From Sphingomonas endophytica (GTDB lineage: Bacteria > Pseudomonadota > Alphaproteobacteria > Sphingomonadales > Sphingomonadaceae), in assembly GCF_014199415.1 (NCBI RefSeq), contig NZ_JACIJN010000007.1, positions 1 to 64,000 on the forward strand: a DNA stretch of 64,000 bases, read 5' to 3'. The notes under the pieces are model-generated. The model ran no database searches, was not told the DNA's origin, and saw nothing but the letters and a program-made list of their open reading frames with translations. Positions 8,842-16,221 of this stretch are shown in pieces (the first letter of the stretch is position 1; every line of letters starts with the position of its first letter). A program made the position numbers and the translations under genes.

Positions 8842-9192
8842 TTATTCTCCCTTCAGCGCGCGGGTGATCTGCCCGATGCGTCCGTTGAGGAAGGCGAGCG
8901 TGCTCTGATATTGCACGGCGTTCTCGGCGAAGGCGGTCTGTTCGGTGGACAGTTCCACCGTGTTGCCGTCCATCGACGGGTTGGTGGGGACGCGATACTT
9001 GACCGCCCCGCCCAGATCGGCGCCGACGCCGCCCGGCTGACTCTCGACCGCGTTGAGCGCGGTGGTGAAGTCGATGTCGCGCGCCTTGAAATTGGGCGTC
9101 GATGCATTGGCGATGTTCGACGCCAGCACGCCCATGCGCTGTGAACGCACCTCCAGCGCGGCAGCGTGAACTCCGAACAATCCCTCGGCCAT
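8842..9192 (-). CDS. flgB: Proximal rod protein FlgB
   Basis: A 116-residue innermost rod subunit beginning MAEGLFGVHAAALEVRSQRM, then GVLASNIANASTPNFKARDI. The frame is open far upstream, but the ATG at 9192 has a strong GGAGGAG nine bases before it, while the alternative ATG at 9210 contains that sequence within its coding part. First gene of the flgB-flgL operon; a sigma54 promoter lies 44-60 bases upstream. Confidence 0.93.
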   Translation of the reverse strand: MAEGLFGVHAAALEVRSQRMGVLASNIANASTPNFKARDIDFTTALNAVESQPGGVGADLGGAVKYRVPTNPSMDGNTVELSTEQTAFAENAVQYQSTLAFLNGRIGQITRALKGE

Positions 9193-9235
9193 CGGGCCCA
9201 ACTCCTCCATGCACGACAGGTGCACGAAGCTGTTG

Positions 9236-9252
9236 AGCAAGGGCCGTGCCAA
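9236..9252 (-). promoter_or_regulatory. Sigma54 (RpoN) promoter of the flgB-flgL operon
   Basis: On the minus strand TTGGCACGGCCCTTGCT matches the TGGCAC-N5-TTGC consensus, with GG and GC 12 bases apart. Predicted transcription starts near 9225, giving a leader of about 33 bases that contains the flgB ribosome-binding site. Confidence 0.88.
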
Positions 9253-9278
9253 ATGGCGCAGGCGGCGGTGTGAATCAC

Positions 9279-9355
9279 CGTCATCGCGAGCAAAGCGAAG
9301 CAATCCAGAGCCGGCCCAGGACGCCCTGGCTTGCTTCGCTGCGCTCGCAATGACG
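9279..9355. repeat. Palindromic repeat family A, copy 2
   Basis: Family A inverted repeat (arms near CGAGCAAAGCGAAGCAATCC and its complement) placed between the two divergent sigma54 promoters of flgB and motA. Confidence 0.85.
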
Positions 9356-9372
9356 GAGGAGGAATGACCGGG

Positions 9373-9399
9373 CGGCAAAGGCTTGCCGGTTGCCGGCAA
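9373..9399. promoter_or_regulatory. Candidate activator (FlbD-type ftr-like) site
   Basis: Two dyads lie side by side: CGGCAA-AGGC-TTGCCG (9373-9388) and TTGCCGGCAA (9390-9399). The same TTGCCGGCAA occurs at 18401 in front of the flbD-like gene. The position, 54-80 bases upstream of the motA sigma54 site and about 120-150 from the flgB one, suits an enhancer-binding protein. The link to FlbD is inference. Confidence 0.45.
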
Positions 9400-9452
9400 T
9401 CCCGGTTGCCGCCGGTGCGCCGCGCTGCCGTCCGCTCGAGGACCGGACTCAC

Positions 9453-9469
9453 TTGGCCCGCGGCTTGCA
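9453..9469 (+). promoter_or_regulatory. Sigma54 promoter of motA-motB-flgA
   Basis: TTGGCCCGCGGCTTGCA fits TGGC(A/C)C-N5-TTGC with the required 12-base GG-to-GC spacing. Predicted +1 is about 9480, one base before the chosen motA ATG, so the transcript may be almost leaderless. Confidence 0.8.
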
Positions 9470-9480
9470 ACAGGGCGGGC

Positions 9481-10170
9481 ATGACTCCCGCGCTGCTCTT
9501 CGATCCTGTGGCGCTGGCGATCGTGCTGGGCGGCACGATGCTGGCGACCGTCTTGCGCACCCCGCTGCGCGATCTCGCGCGGGCGCTGCTCGCGACCGCG
9601 ACGCTGCCGCGCCGCCGCTTCCGCGCCGACGCGCGGCTGGAGCAGATCGCGACGCTGGCGCGGATCGCGCAGCGCCACGGCGTCCATGCGCTCGACCGCA
9701 GCGTGATCCGCGACACCGACATCGCCGCGGCGGTCGTGCTGATCGTCGACGGCGCGCAGGCCGCGGTGGTGACCGAGGTGCTCGACACCGCGCGCCGCCA
9801 GCGCGCCGAGCGACACCGGATCGTCGTCGAATGCTGGACCGGCATGGCCGAGACCGCACCAGCGATGGGGATGATCGGCACGCTGATCGGGCTGGTCGCG
9901 ATGTTCACGCGGATGAGCGATCCGCAGGCGATCGGCGCGGCGATGGCGGTCGCTTTGCTGGCGACCCTATATGGCGCGCTGCTCGCCAATCTCATCGCGA
10001 TGCCGATCGCGGCGCGGTTGCGCACCGCGGCGCGCGCCGAGTTGCTCGAGCGCGAGCGGCTGGTCGCGCCGCTCGCCGCGCTGGCCGAGCGCGAGGCGCC
10101 GCGCGTCCGTGCGCGCGCGCACGACGCCGAAGCGCCGCTCGCGATCGTCACGCAGGACGAAGCGGCATGA
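9481..10170 (+). CDS. motA: MotA/TolQ/ExbB-family stator subunit, three-helix form
   Basis: A 229-residue proton-channel subunit presumed to power the flagellar motor with MotB. The first membrane segment (DPVALAIVLGGTMLATVL) aligns with the second helix of classical MotA; after a cytoplasmic loop (about residues 35-115) come ETAPAMGMIGTLIGLVAMF and IGAAMAVALLATLYGALLAN, the two conserved MotA/TolQ channel helices. The usual first helix is missing. The frame is open upstream, but that stretch is Arg-rich with no membrane segment and lies before the predicted transcription start. It overlaps motB by four bases. ExbB/TolQ share the three-helix layout, but the motB-flgA context supports a flagellar role. 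Confidence 0.8.
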   Translation: MTPALLFDPVALAIVLGGTMLATVLRTPLRDLARALLATATLPRRRFRADARLEQIATLARIAQRHGVHALDRSVIRDTDIAAAVVLIVDGAQAAVVTEVLDTARRQRAERHRIVVECWTGMAETAPAMGMIGTLIGLVAMFTRMSDPQAIGAAMAVALLATLYGALLANLIAMPIAARLRTAARAELLERERLVAPLAALAEREAPRVRARAHDAEAPLAIVTQDEAA

Positions 10171-10697
10171 GCGACGACGCGCTGCTCGACATCCAGCCCG
10201 GCCGCCCGCTGTGGCTGATCACGCTCGCCGATCTGGCGCTGCTGCTGGTCGGCTTCTTCGTGCTGCTTCAGGCCAATCAGACGCTGACCCCGCACGATCT
10301 GGCGCGCGGGATCGCGGAAGGGTTCGGCGTCGAGCCCGCCCCCGTCGCGATGCCGGTCGCCAGCCACGGCGTCGCGGGCTTCGCGCCCGGCTCGGCAGTG
10401 TTGCCGCAATCGACCGACGCGCTGGTCAAATGGGCGCGCGCCGAGCTGCGCGACCCGCGCGTGCGGCTGACCGTCACCGCCAGCACCGACGGCAGCGCCG
10501 CCGATGTCGACCCCGGCTCCCACAGTGCCACGGTGCTCGCCGCCGATCGCGCGCGCGCCGTCGCCGCCGCGCTCGCCGCGGGCGGGGTGCCCGATGCGCG
10601 GCTGCTGCTTTCCACGACGCCGGCGCACGGTCCGCGCGCGGTCGTCGTCACGCTCGCTTTTGCCGGCGAGACCATTTCGCAAGGAACCCCCCGATGA
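10167..10697 (+). CDS. motB: MotB-like stator subunit with a short OmpA-type domain
   Basis: A 176-residue protein with a single N-terminal membrane helix, LWLITLADLALLLVGFFVLL, carrying the aspartate (LADL) expected to bind protons. A periplasmic region follows, and a reduced OmpA/MotB-like domain (VTASTDGS, then AADRARAVAAALAAGGVPDA) is the presumed peptidoglycan anchor. MotB proteins are usually 250-310 residues, so this one is compact and lacks most of the plug/linker. The ATG overlaps the motA stop (ATGA) and its stop overlaps flgA. The family is clear; the exact homologue name is less so. Confidence 0.75.
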   Translation: MSDDALLDIQPGRPLWLITLADLALLLVGFFVLLQANQTLTPHDLARGIAEGFGVEPAPVAMPVASHGVAGFAPGSAVLPQSTDALVKWARAELRDPRVRLTVTASTDGSAADVDPGSHSATVLAADRARAVAAALAAGGVPDARLLLSTTPAHGPRAVVVTLAFAGETISQGTPR

Positions 10698-11203
10698 TCG
10701 CGCTGCTCGCCGCCGCCTCGCTCGCCTTTCAGGACACCGCCGCGATCGACCGCGCGGTCGCCGCCTTCACGACGCGCCCGATCGGCGCGGAGGGCGGCGC
10801 GCGCGCGCCGGTCGACGCACGGCTGCGGCTCGCTACCTGCGGGATGGTCGCGCTGTCGTGGCGCACCGATGCGCATGATGCGGTGGTGGTCGCCTGCGCC
10901 GACCCGGCGTGGCGGATCTTCGTGCCGGTGATCGCGCCGCCGCGCACCGCCAGCGCCGCGCCTGCGATGCTGCGCGCCGGCGCGGTTGCGCCGCCGTCGC
11001 GCGCCGAGCCGGTAATCCGCCGCGGGGATGCGGTCACGATCGAGGCCGGCTCGGACGGCTTCTCGATCACGCGCGAGGGCGTCGCGATGGCCGATGCCGC
11101 GCCCGGCGGGCGCGTGATGGTGCGCGTCACCGATTCAGCGCGCCCGGTGCAGGCGGTGGCGGTCGATGCGGGCCGCGCGACGCTGCCCGGCTGGCCGGAA
11201 TAA
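10694..11203 (+). CDS. flgA: P-ring assembly chaperone FlgA
   Basis: A 169-residue periplasmic protein beginning MIALLAAASLAFQDTAAIDR, consistent with a signal peptide. The C-terminal half contains the SAF-like segment (EPVIRRGDAVTIEAGSDGFS, then ITREGVAMADAAPGGRVMV) found in FlgA. FlgA is needed for FlgI polymerisation. The ATG overlaps the motB stop by four bases, making it the third gene of the motA operon. The upstream extension of the frame is a shadow. A sigma28 promoter for flgM starts ten bases after the stop. Confidence 0.88.
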   Translation: MIALLAAASLAFQDTAAIDRAVAAFTTRPIGAEGGARAPVDARLRLATCGMVALSWRTDAHDAVVVACADPAWRIFVPVIAPPRTASAAPAMLRAGAVAPPSRAEPVIRRGDAVTIEAGSDGFSITREGVAMADAAPGGRVMVRVTDSARPVQAVAVDAGRATLPGWPE

Positions 11204-11212
11204 AAAAAGTGC

Positions 11213-11239
11213 TAAAGCCGCCCGCGCAACGGTCGTTTC
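11213..11239 (+). promoter_or_regulatory. Sigma28 (FliA) promoter of flgM-flgN
   Basis: TAAA (11213-11216), exactly 15 bases, then GTCGTTTC (11232-11239). This is the same architecture as the fliC and fliD promoters in this window (TAAA-N15-GCCGTTT), with one base changed. Confidence 0.7.
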
Positions 11240-11272
11240 TGCCGGTGTCAGCAGAAACCCACGGGTGTGGAC

Positions 11273-11581
11273 ATGGTGGAATCAATAGGATCAGCGACGA
11301 TCAGGACGGGGGTTTCCTCCGTCTCTGCCGTTCAGCCGGCCGCAAAGGCCGAACCGGTCGCCAGGGCGGCGTCGGTCACGAAGCAGGCGAGCCCCGATGC
11401 CGCGCAGGCACCGGGCGCGCTGGCCAGCGCGATGGCCTCGGCCCCGCCGGTCAACGCCGACCGCGTCCAGGAGATCAAGACCGCGCTCGCCAACGGGACG
11501 TTCCCGCTGTCGCCGTCGACGATCGCCGACCAGTTCATCGCGCTGCGCTACGATTGGATGTCCCGCAATGAACAGGCGTGA
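11273..11581 (+). CDS. flgM: Anti-sigma28 factor FlgM
   Basis: A 102-residue protein with a disordered Ala-rich N-terminal half and a C-terminal sigma28-binding segment (NADRVQEIKTALANGTFPLS, then PSTIADQFIALRYDWM) typical of FlgM. It holds FliA until it is secreted through the finished hook-basal body. Start taken at the ATG at 11273; a GTG two codons upstream is possible. A sigma28 site upstream suggests the usual feedback. It overlaps the next gene by 14 bases. Confidence 0.87.
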   Translation: MVESIGSATIRTGVSSVSAVQPAAKAEPVARAASVTKQASPDAAQAPGALASAMASAPPVNADRVQEIKTALANGTFPLSPSTIADQFIALRYDWMSRNEQA

Positions 11582-11879
11582 TGCGCTGGTGCGCGTGATC
11601 GACATGCTCCATGCCGAGATCGCCGCACTCAAGACCAACGACATGAACGCGCTGGAACGCGCGACGTCGAACAAGCTGCGCGCGATCGAGGAATTGCAGC
11701 AGCTCGGCGACGGCCCCGCCACCCCGGAGCTGCGCGGGCTGGTCGAGGAGGCGGACCGCCTCAACGACACCTGCCGCATCTACGTCAACCTGATGGCGGC
11801 AAATGTTCGCCGCCGCCTGCAACTTCTTTCCGGTCAGGGCGGCAGCTCCTATGGCCGCGGCGCCGTCGCCTACGCCTGA
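11568..11879 (+). CDS. flgN: Flagellar export chaperone FlgN-like protein
   Basis: A 103-residue helical protein starting MNRRDALVRVIDMLHAEIAA, with a FlgN-like arrangement (NALERATSNKLRAIEELQQL). FlgN escorts FlgK and FlgL to the export gate. The assignment rests mainly on size, predicted long helices, conserved spacing and the overlap with flgM, the common flgM-flgN order. The longer upstream frame is a shadow of flgM. Confidence 0.75.
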   Translation: MNRRDALVRVIDMLHAEIAALKTNDMNALERATSNKLRAIEELQQLGDGPATPELRGLVEEADRLNDTCRIYVNLMAANVRRRLQLLSGQGGSSYGRGAVAYA

Positions 11880-11905
11880 CCGCAGACGTTACTGCTGACA
11901 CGACG

Positions 11906-11930
11906 ACGCCCCGGCCCACCCCGGGGCGTT
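11906..11930 (+). terminator. Hairpin terminator candidate after flgN
   Basis: Perfect nine-pair stem ACGCCCCGG / CCGGGGCGT with a six-base loop, 26 bases beyond the flgN stop. The trailing T run is poor (TTGTGATT), so termination may be partial. Confidence 0.5.
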
Positions 11931-11952
11931 GTGATTCCGACCGACCAAACCG

Positions 11953-12085
11953 CGTCGCCCCTGCGAAGGCAGGGGCCTATGTCTGTCGCGTCGCGCGCAA
12001 CGCCGACACAGGCAGCGGCGCGCTTGTGTCAGGCCGCTCACCCGGACGATGCAGCCATGGGCCCCTGCCTGCGCAGGGGCGACGG
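11953..12085. repeat. Palindromic repeat family B, copy 1
   Basis: An element of about 133 bases whose ends are inverted copies of CGTCGCCCCTGCNNAGGCAG. The interior includes CTTGTGTCAGGCCGC and CACCCGGACGATGCAGCCAT. Copies 2 and 3 lie at 16262 and 16563. It sits just upstream of the sigma54 promoter at 12109. Confidence 0.85.
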
Positions 12086-12108
12086 CGGTTTGGGTCGGCC
12101 TCACCCTT

Positions 12109-12125
12109 TTGGCACGCCCCTTGCA
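12109..12125 (+). promoter_or_regulatory. Sigma54 promoter of the transglycosylase-flhA-fliA operon
   Basis: TTGGCACGCCCCTTGCA is an essentially perfect TGGCACG-N4-TTGCA sigma54 promoter. Predicted +1 is about 12136, two bases before the ATG at 12138; an ATG at 12129 would lie upstream of the transcript. Confidence 0.88.
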
Positions 12126-12137
12126 GCGATGCCGGGC

Positions 12138-12977
12138 ATGAGCGTTGCCACGATCACCTCTGCCACCCAGCGGGTCACGTCCGCGATCCAGCGCGCCGCG
12201 CAGCGCACCGGCGTCGACTTCGATTACCTGATGGGTCAGGCGCGGCTCGAGAGCGGGCTGAACGCCAATGCGCGCTCGGGCACCTCGTCGGCGAGCGGGC
12301 TGTACCAGTTCCTCGACCAGAGCTGGCTCGCGGTCGTCAAACAGCATGGCGCCGAGCACGGCCTGAGCTGGGCCGCCGACAGCATCCAGAAGTCGGGCGG
12401 GCGCTACACCGTGGCGGGCGGCAATCGCGAGGCGATCCTGGGCTTGCGCAACAACCCCGAGGTCTCCGCGCTGATGGCCGCCGAGCACGCCAGCGACAAC
12501 AAGGGCGCGATCGAGGCGGTCACCGGGCGTGAAGCGACCGGCACCGACCTCTATATGGCGCACTTCCTCGGCATCGGCGGTGCGCGCACCTTCCTGTCGG
12601 CGATGCAGAGCAATCCCGATCGCAGCGCGGCGGCGGTGTTCCCGACCGCGGCGCGCGCGAACCGCAGCGTCTTCTTCGAGCGCGACGGTTCGGCCCGTTC
12701 GCTGTCGGAGGTGTACAAGCGCTTCGCCGACAAGCTCGGCAACGGATCGGATGCCGCCGCCACCGCGAAGGCCAACAACCAGTGGCAGTTCGCCGCGCAG
12801 GCGCTGTCGATGGGCGAGGACGCCACCGTCGTCACCGGCACCGGGCAGAGCGCGACCGACGCGCTCGACTGGGCGAAGTCGGCGCTCGGCCAGCGCAGCA
12901 CGGGCGCCAGCCTGCTGCGCCCGTCGCCCGACAATGCGCGGCTCGCCTATATGATGCTCGCCGGACTGGGGCGCTAG
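12138..12977 (+). CDS. Lytic transglycosylase (SLT domain) within the flagellar operon
   Basis: A 279-residue protein with an N-terminal SLT/lysozyme-like domain: VDFDYLMGQARLESGLNANA with the catalytic Glu in ARLESG, then SSASGLYQFLDQSWL, then the distal TDLYMAHFLGIGGARTFLSA. There is no signal peptide. Its own sigma54 promoter and position in front of flhA argue for a flagellar role: cutting peptidoglycan for the rod in place of the hydrolase half missing from FlgJ, as proposed for SltF of Rhodobacter. Export through the flagellar gate is inference. The C-terminal about 100 residues are Ala/Ser-rich. Start 12138 is chosen from the predicted transcription start; 12129 is the alternative. Confidence 0.85.
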   Translation: MSVATITSATQRVTSAIQRAAQRTGVDFDYLMGQARLESGLNANARSGTSSASGLYQFLDQSWLAVVKQHGAEHGLSWAADSIQKSGGRYTVAGGNREAILGLRNNPEVSALMAAEHASDNKGAIEAVTGREATGTDLYMAHFLGIGGARTFLSAMQSNPDRSAAAVFPTAARANRSVFFERDGSARSLSEVYKRFADKLGNGSDAAATAKANNQWQFAAQALSMGEDATVVTGTGQSATDALDWAKSALGQRSTGASLLRPSPDNARLAYMMLAGLGR

Positions 12978-12980
12978 ACG

Positions 12981-15044
12981 ATGAAGATCCTCGCCCACGC
13001 GCGCCAGGGCGCGCTGCCCGCCGCGATCCTGCTGCTCGTCGTCCTGATGGTCGTGCCGATCCCGGCCTTCCTGCTCGACGTGTTCTTCATCATGAACATC
13101 ACGATCAGCCTCGCGGTGCTGATGGTCGCGCTCAATGCCGAGAAGCCGCTCGACTTCTCGTCCTTCCCGACCGTGCTGCTGTTCGCGACGCTGTTCCGGC
13201 TCGGCCTCAACGTCGCCTCGACGCGCATCGTGTTGGTCCACGGCCATACCGGCTCGGCGGCGGCGGGGCATGTCATCGAGGCGTTCGGATCGTTCGTGAT
13301 CGGCGGCGACTATGTCGTCGGCCTGTTCGTGTTCGCGATCATCGTCATCATCAACCTGATCGTCGTCACCAAGGGCGCAGGCCGCGTCTCCGAAGTCTCG
13401 GCACGCTTCACGCTCGACGCGCTGCCCGGCAAGCAGATGGCGATCGACGCCGACCTCAACGCCGGGCTCATCACCCCCGACGAAGCCAAGAAGCGCCGCG
13501 TCGACGTCGCCACCGAGGCCGAATTCTACGGCTCGATGGACGGTTCGTCGAAATTCGTGAAGGGCGACGCGGTCGCCGGCCTGCTGATCCTCGCCGCGAA
13601 CATCGTCGGCGGGCTGATCCTCGGCCCGGTCAGCCATTCGCTGACGATCGCCAAGGCCGCGCAGACCTACACCATGCTCGCGATCGGCGACGCGCTGGTC
13701 GCGCAGGTGCCGGCGCTGCTGCTCTCGATCGCCGCCGCCGCGATCGTCACCCGCGTGAAGTCCGAGAAGGATCTCGCCGGCCAGATCGGCAGCCAGTTCG
13801 GCTCGGCGCGCACCTGGACGCCGGTGGCGGTGATCCTCGTGCTGCTCGGCGTGCTGCCCGGGATGCCGCATTTCGTCATCCTGCCGCTCGCCGGTGCCGC
13901 CGGGTTCGCGGCGTGGAAGCTGAACCAGATCGCCAAGCGCCCCGCAATCGTCGAAGCGCCGCCCGCGGTCGAAGCGCCCGATCCCTCCAAGATCGGCTGG
14001 GACGAAGTGTCGGAGACGATGCTGGTCAATCTCGACATCGGTTACGGGCTGGTCCCGCTGGTCGACGAGCGCCGCGGTGCGCCGCTGATGGGCCGGATCA
14101 CCGGCGTGCGTCGCCAGCTGTCGAAGGAACTCGGCTTCGTGGTGCCGCAGGTGCGCGTCCGCGACGACATCAACCTCGCGCCCTACACGTACCGCGTCAT
14201 GCTGGGCGGGGTGTGCGTCGGCGAGGATCAGGTCTCGCCCGACGAGATGCTGGCGCTCGACACCGGGCAGGGCTTCGGCGAGTTGATCGGCAAGAAGGCC
14301 AAGGACCCGACCTTCGGGCTCGACGCGACGTGGATCGCGACCGGCGACGCCGATGTCGCGACCGGCCAAGGCTATCTGGTCGTCGATTCGGGCACGGTGA
14401 TCGCCACGCACCTCAACCATGCGCTGGGCGCCAATGCCGGCGACCTGCTGGGCGCGGACGAGGTCCAGTCGCTGCTCGACGAGCTCAAGGAGCGTGCGCC
14501 GCAGCTGGTCGCCGCGCTGGCGCCGCTGCCGCTCACCTCGCTGGCGACGGTGCTGAAGGGGCTGTTGTCCGAAGGTATCCAGCTGCGCGAATTCCGCCGC
14601 ATCGCCGCCGCGATCTCGATCGCCGCGCAGCGCAGCGCCGACCCGGTCGAGATCATCGAGCTGATCCGCCCCGAACTCGGCTCGCTGATCATCGCCAAGC
14701 TGGCCGGCGTGCGCGAACCGCTGCGCGTCATGACGCTGGAGGGCGGGCTGGAGCAATTGCTCGGCCAGGCCGCGCGGCAGGATCCCGGCCGCCACGTCAT
14801 CGAACCCGAACTCGGCCGTCGCATCGTCGACGCGCTGCAAGCCGCGGCCCAGCCGCTCATCGCGGAAGCGAAGCCGTTCGCGCTGGTCGTCCAGCCCGCG
14901 ATCCGCGTCGCGATCCGCAAACTCGTCCGCACCGTTCTACCGGATACGCCCGTCATGAGCTTCTTCGAAGTCCCTGAAGACAAGGCCGTCGAGGTCGTCG
15001 CGATCATCGGCAACCAGCCGCAGCAGCAGGCACTGGCGGCATGA
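12981..15044 (+). CDS. flhA: Flagellar export gate protein FlhA
   Basis: A 687-residue inner-membrane export-gate subunit of normal length. The N-terminal half has about eight membrane helices with the FHIPEP-family block (ATLFRLGLNVASTRIVLVHG; VTKGAGRVSEVSARFTLDAL, PGKQMAIDADLNAGLI). The cytoplasmic C-terminal half (about residues 340-687) docks chaperone-substrate complexes. It starts three bases after the transglycosylase stop and overlaps fliA by four. A long open frame on the opposite strand is a GC-driven shadow. Confidence 0.97.
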   Translation: MKILAHARQGALPAAILLLVVLMVVPIPAFLLDVFFIMNITISLAVLMVALNAEKPLDFSSFPTVLLFATLFRLGLNVASTRIVLVHGHTGSAAAGHVIEAFGSFVIGGDYVVGLFVFAIIVIINLIVVTKGAGRVSEVSARFTLDALPGKQMAIDADLNAGLITPDEAKKRRVDVATEAEFYGSMDGSSKFVKGDAVAGLLILAANIVGGLILGPVSHSLTIAKAAQTYTMLAIGDALVAQVPALLLSIAAAAIVTRVKSEKDLAGQIGSQFGSARTWTPVAVILVLLGVLPGMPHFVILPLAGAAGFAAWKLNQIAKRPAIVEAPPAVEAPDPSKIGWDEVSETMLVNLDIGYGLVPLVDERRGAPLMGRITGVRRQLSKELGFVVPQVRVRDDINLAPYTYRVMLGGVCVGEDQVSPDEMLALDTGQGFGELIGKKAKDPTFGLDATWIATGDADVATGQGYLVVDSGTVIATHLNHALGANAGDLLGADEVQSLLDELKERAPQLVAALAPLPLTSLATVLKGLLSEGIQLREFRRIAAAISIAAQRSADPVEIIELIRPELGSLIIAKLAGVREPLRVMTLEGGLEQLLGQAARQDPGRHVIEPELGRRIVDALQAAAQPLIAEAKPFALVVQPAIRVAIRKLVRTVLPDTPVMSFFEVPEDKAVEVVAIIGNQPQQQALAA

Positions 15045-15814
15045 GCGCCGAACCGATGCCGCAGGCGTTCACCGGCGCGCAGCCCGCCCCGCTGCCGATC
15101 GACGGCGCACCCCTCACCTATAGACCGCGCGTACGCGCGCGCGACGAGAATGCGCTGGTGCGCGAGCATCTTCCGCTCGTCCGGCGGCTGGCGTGGCACG
15201 TTCACGGCAGTGTCTCGACGGCGATCGAGGTCGAGGATCTGGTGCAGGTCGGGCTGGTCGCCTTGGTCGAGGCGGTCGCCGCCTTCGAGGATCGCGGGCA
15301 GGTGACGCTCCGCCAATATCTGGTCACGCGGCTGCGCGGCGCGATGATCGACGAACTGCGCCGCCACGCCGCGATGACGCGCGGCGCGATCCGCCGGAAG
15401 CGCGAATATGCGCGCGCGGTCAATCAGCTGAGCCATCAATATGGCCGTGCGCCCACCGAGCGCGAGCTGGCGTCGCGGCTGGAGGTGACGCCGGAGAAGT
15501 TGCGCACCGACTATGCCGCGGCCGAGGCGATCAGATATGAGTCGATCGACGAGGTCTACGCCGACGACCAGCCGTGGTTCGCGAGCGACGCGCCCGACGC
15601 GTTCGAGCAGCTTTCCGAAACGCAGACCCGCGACCGGCTGATCGCCGCGATCTCGGGATTGCCGGAGCGCGAGCAGCTGGTGATCCAGCTCTATCACGTC
15701 GAGGAACTCAACCTCGAAGAGATCGGGCAGGTGCTCGGGATCGGCGCGGCGCGCGTCTGCCAGATCAAGAGCGCCGCGCACGCCAAACTGAAGAAGGCGA
15801 TGACGCAGCGCTGA
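15041..15814 (+). CDS. fliA: Flagellar sigma factor FliA (sigma28)
   Basis: A 257-residue sigma70-family factor of the FliA/WhiG type. Region 2 is visible at about residues 40-105 (REHLPLVRRLAWHVHGSVST, EVEDLVQVGLVALVEAV, LVTRLRGAMIDELRRH), region 3 at about 125-165 and region 4 at about 205-252 (ISGLPEREQLVIQLYHVEEL, NLEEIGQVLGIGAARVCQIK). It should recognise the TAAA-N15-GCCGTTT sites before flgM, fliC and fliD and be held by FlgM. The ATG overlaps the flhA stop; an Ala/Pro-rich extension of about 35 residues precedes region 2. Confidence 0.94.
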   Translation: MSAEPMPQAFTGAQPAPLPIDGAPLTYRPRVRARDENALVREHLPLVRRLAWHVHGSVSTAIEVEDLVQVGLVALVEAVAAFEDRGQVTLRQYLVTRLRGAMIDELRRHAAMTRGAIRRKREYARAVNQLSHQYGRAPTERELASRLEVTPEKLRTDYAAAEAIRYESIDEVYADDQPWFASDAPDAFEQLSETQTRDRLIAAISGLPEREQLVIQLYHVEELNLEEIGQVLGIGAARVCQIKSAAHAKLKKAMTQR

Positions 15815-15872
15815 CGGTTGCGACCTTCGCCGGTGGCCATGCGTTGGTATGGCGATCAGGAGGAGGAACGCG

Positions 15873-16007
15873 ATGACCGAACCCCGCAGCCACCCCGCGC
15901 TCAGCGAAGACCAGCGCGATCCCGACGGCGGCGACGCCCCGGACGACCTCCCCGCTGGCGAGCCGGACGACAATCCCGACGATCTGACGGTGTCGGACGA
16001 GGAATGA
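15873..16007 (+). CDS. Small acidic ORF of unknown function (44 aa)
   Basis: An ATG with a textbook AGGAGGAG ribosome-binding site about 6 bases upstream opens a 44-codon frame rich in Asp, Glu, Pro and Gly, starting MTEPRSHPALSEDQRDPDGG and ending DDNPDDLTVSDEE. It lies 58 bases after fliA, and a strong intrinsic terminator follows its stop by five bases. The site, clean frame and terminator support a real gene. There is no transmembrane segment or cysteine. No family is recognised; it may simply be the last gene of the flhA-fliA transcript. Confidence 0.65.
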   Translation: MTEPRSHPALSEDQRDPDGGDAPDDLPAGEPDDNPDDLTVSDEE

Positions 16008-16012
16008 CACGG

Positions 16013-16051
16013 AACCCCGGTGGCCGGATGCGGTCGCCGGGGTTTTCGTTT
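16013..16051 (+). terminator. Intrinsic terminator after the fliA unit
   Basis: AACCCCGGTG pairs with CGCCGGGGTT (one G-T pair), with an inner GCCG/CGGT continuation, followed by TTTTCGTTT. Strong canonical form. Confidence 0.85.
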
Positions 16052-16221
16052 GTGGGTGCCGGCGGGCGTGGTCGAGCGGAGTGTCCCGTACCTTTCGCGC
16101 CTGCCTGCATGCCTTCCCGGCCGTCGAACCGCGGCACGTCGCCTCGTCACCGGAGGGCGGAACCGCTATCCCATGAGCCTCGCGCGCTGCGACGTAGCCG
16201 AGGGCCAGACCTAGTCCGAGA

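Noticed and set aside
9331..9480. Upstream extension of motA that could restore the missing helix
   Set aside because: The extension is Arg-rich with no hydrophobic stretch, overlaps a family A repeat and lies upstream of the sigma54-predicted transcript start.
11889..14840. Open frame of 983 codons on the minus strand opposite the transglycosylase and flhA
   Set aside because: The sequence is Arg/Gln/Asp/His-rich with no domain, and flhA on the plus strand is unmistakable. It is an antisense shadow typical of GC-rich DNA.
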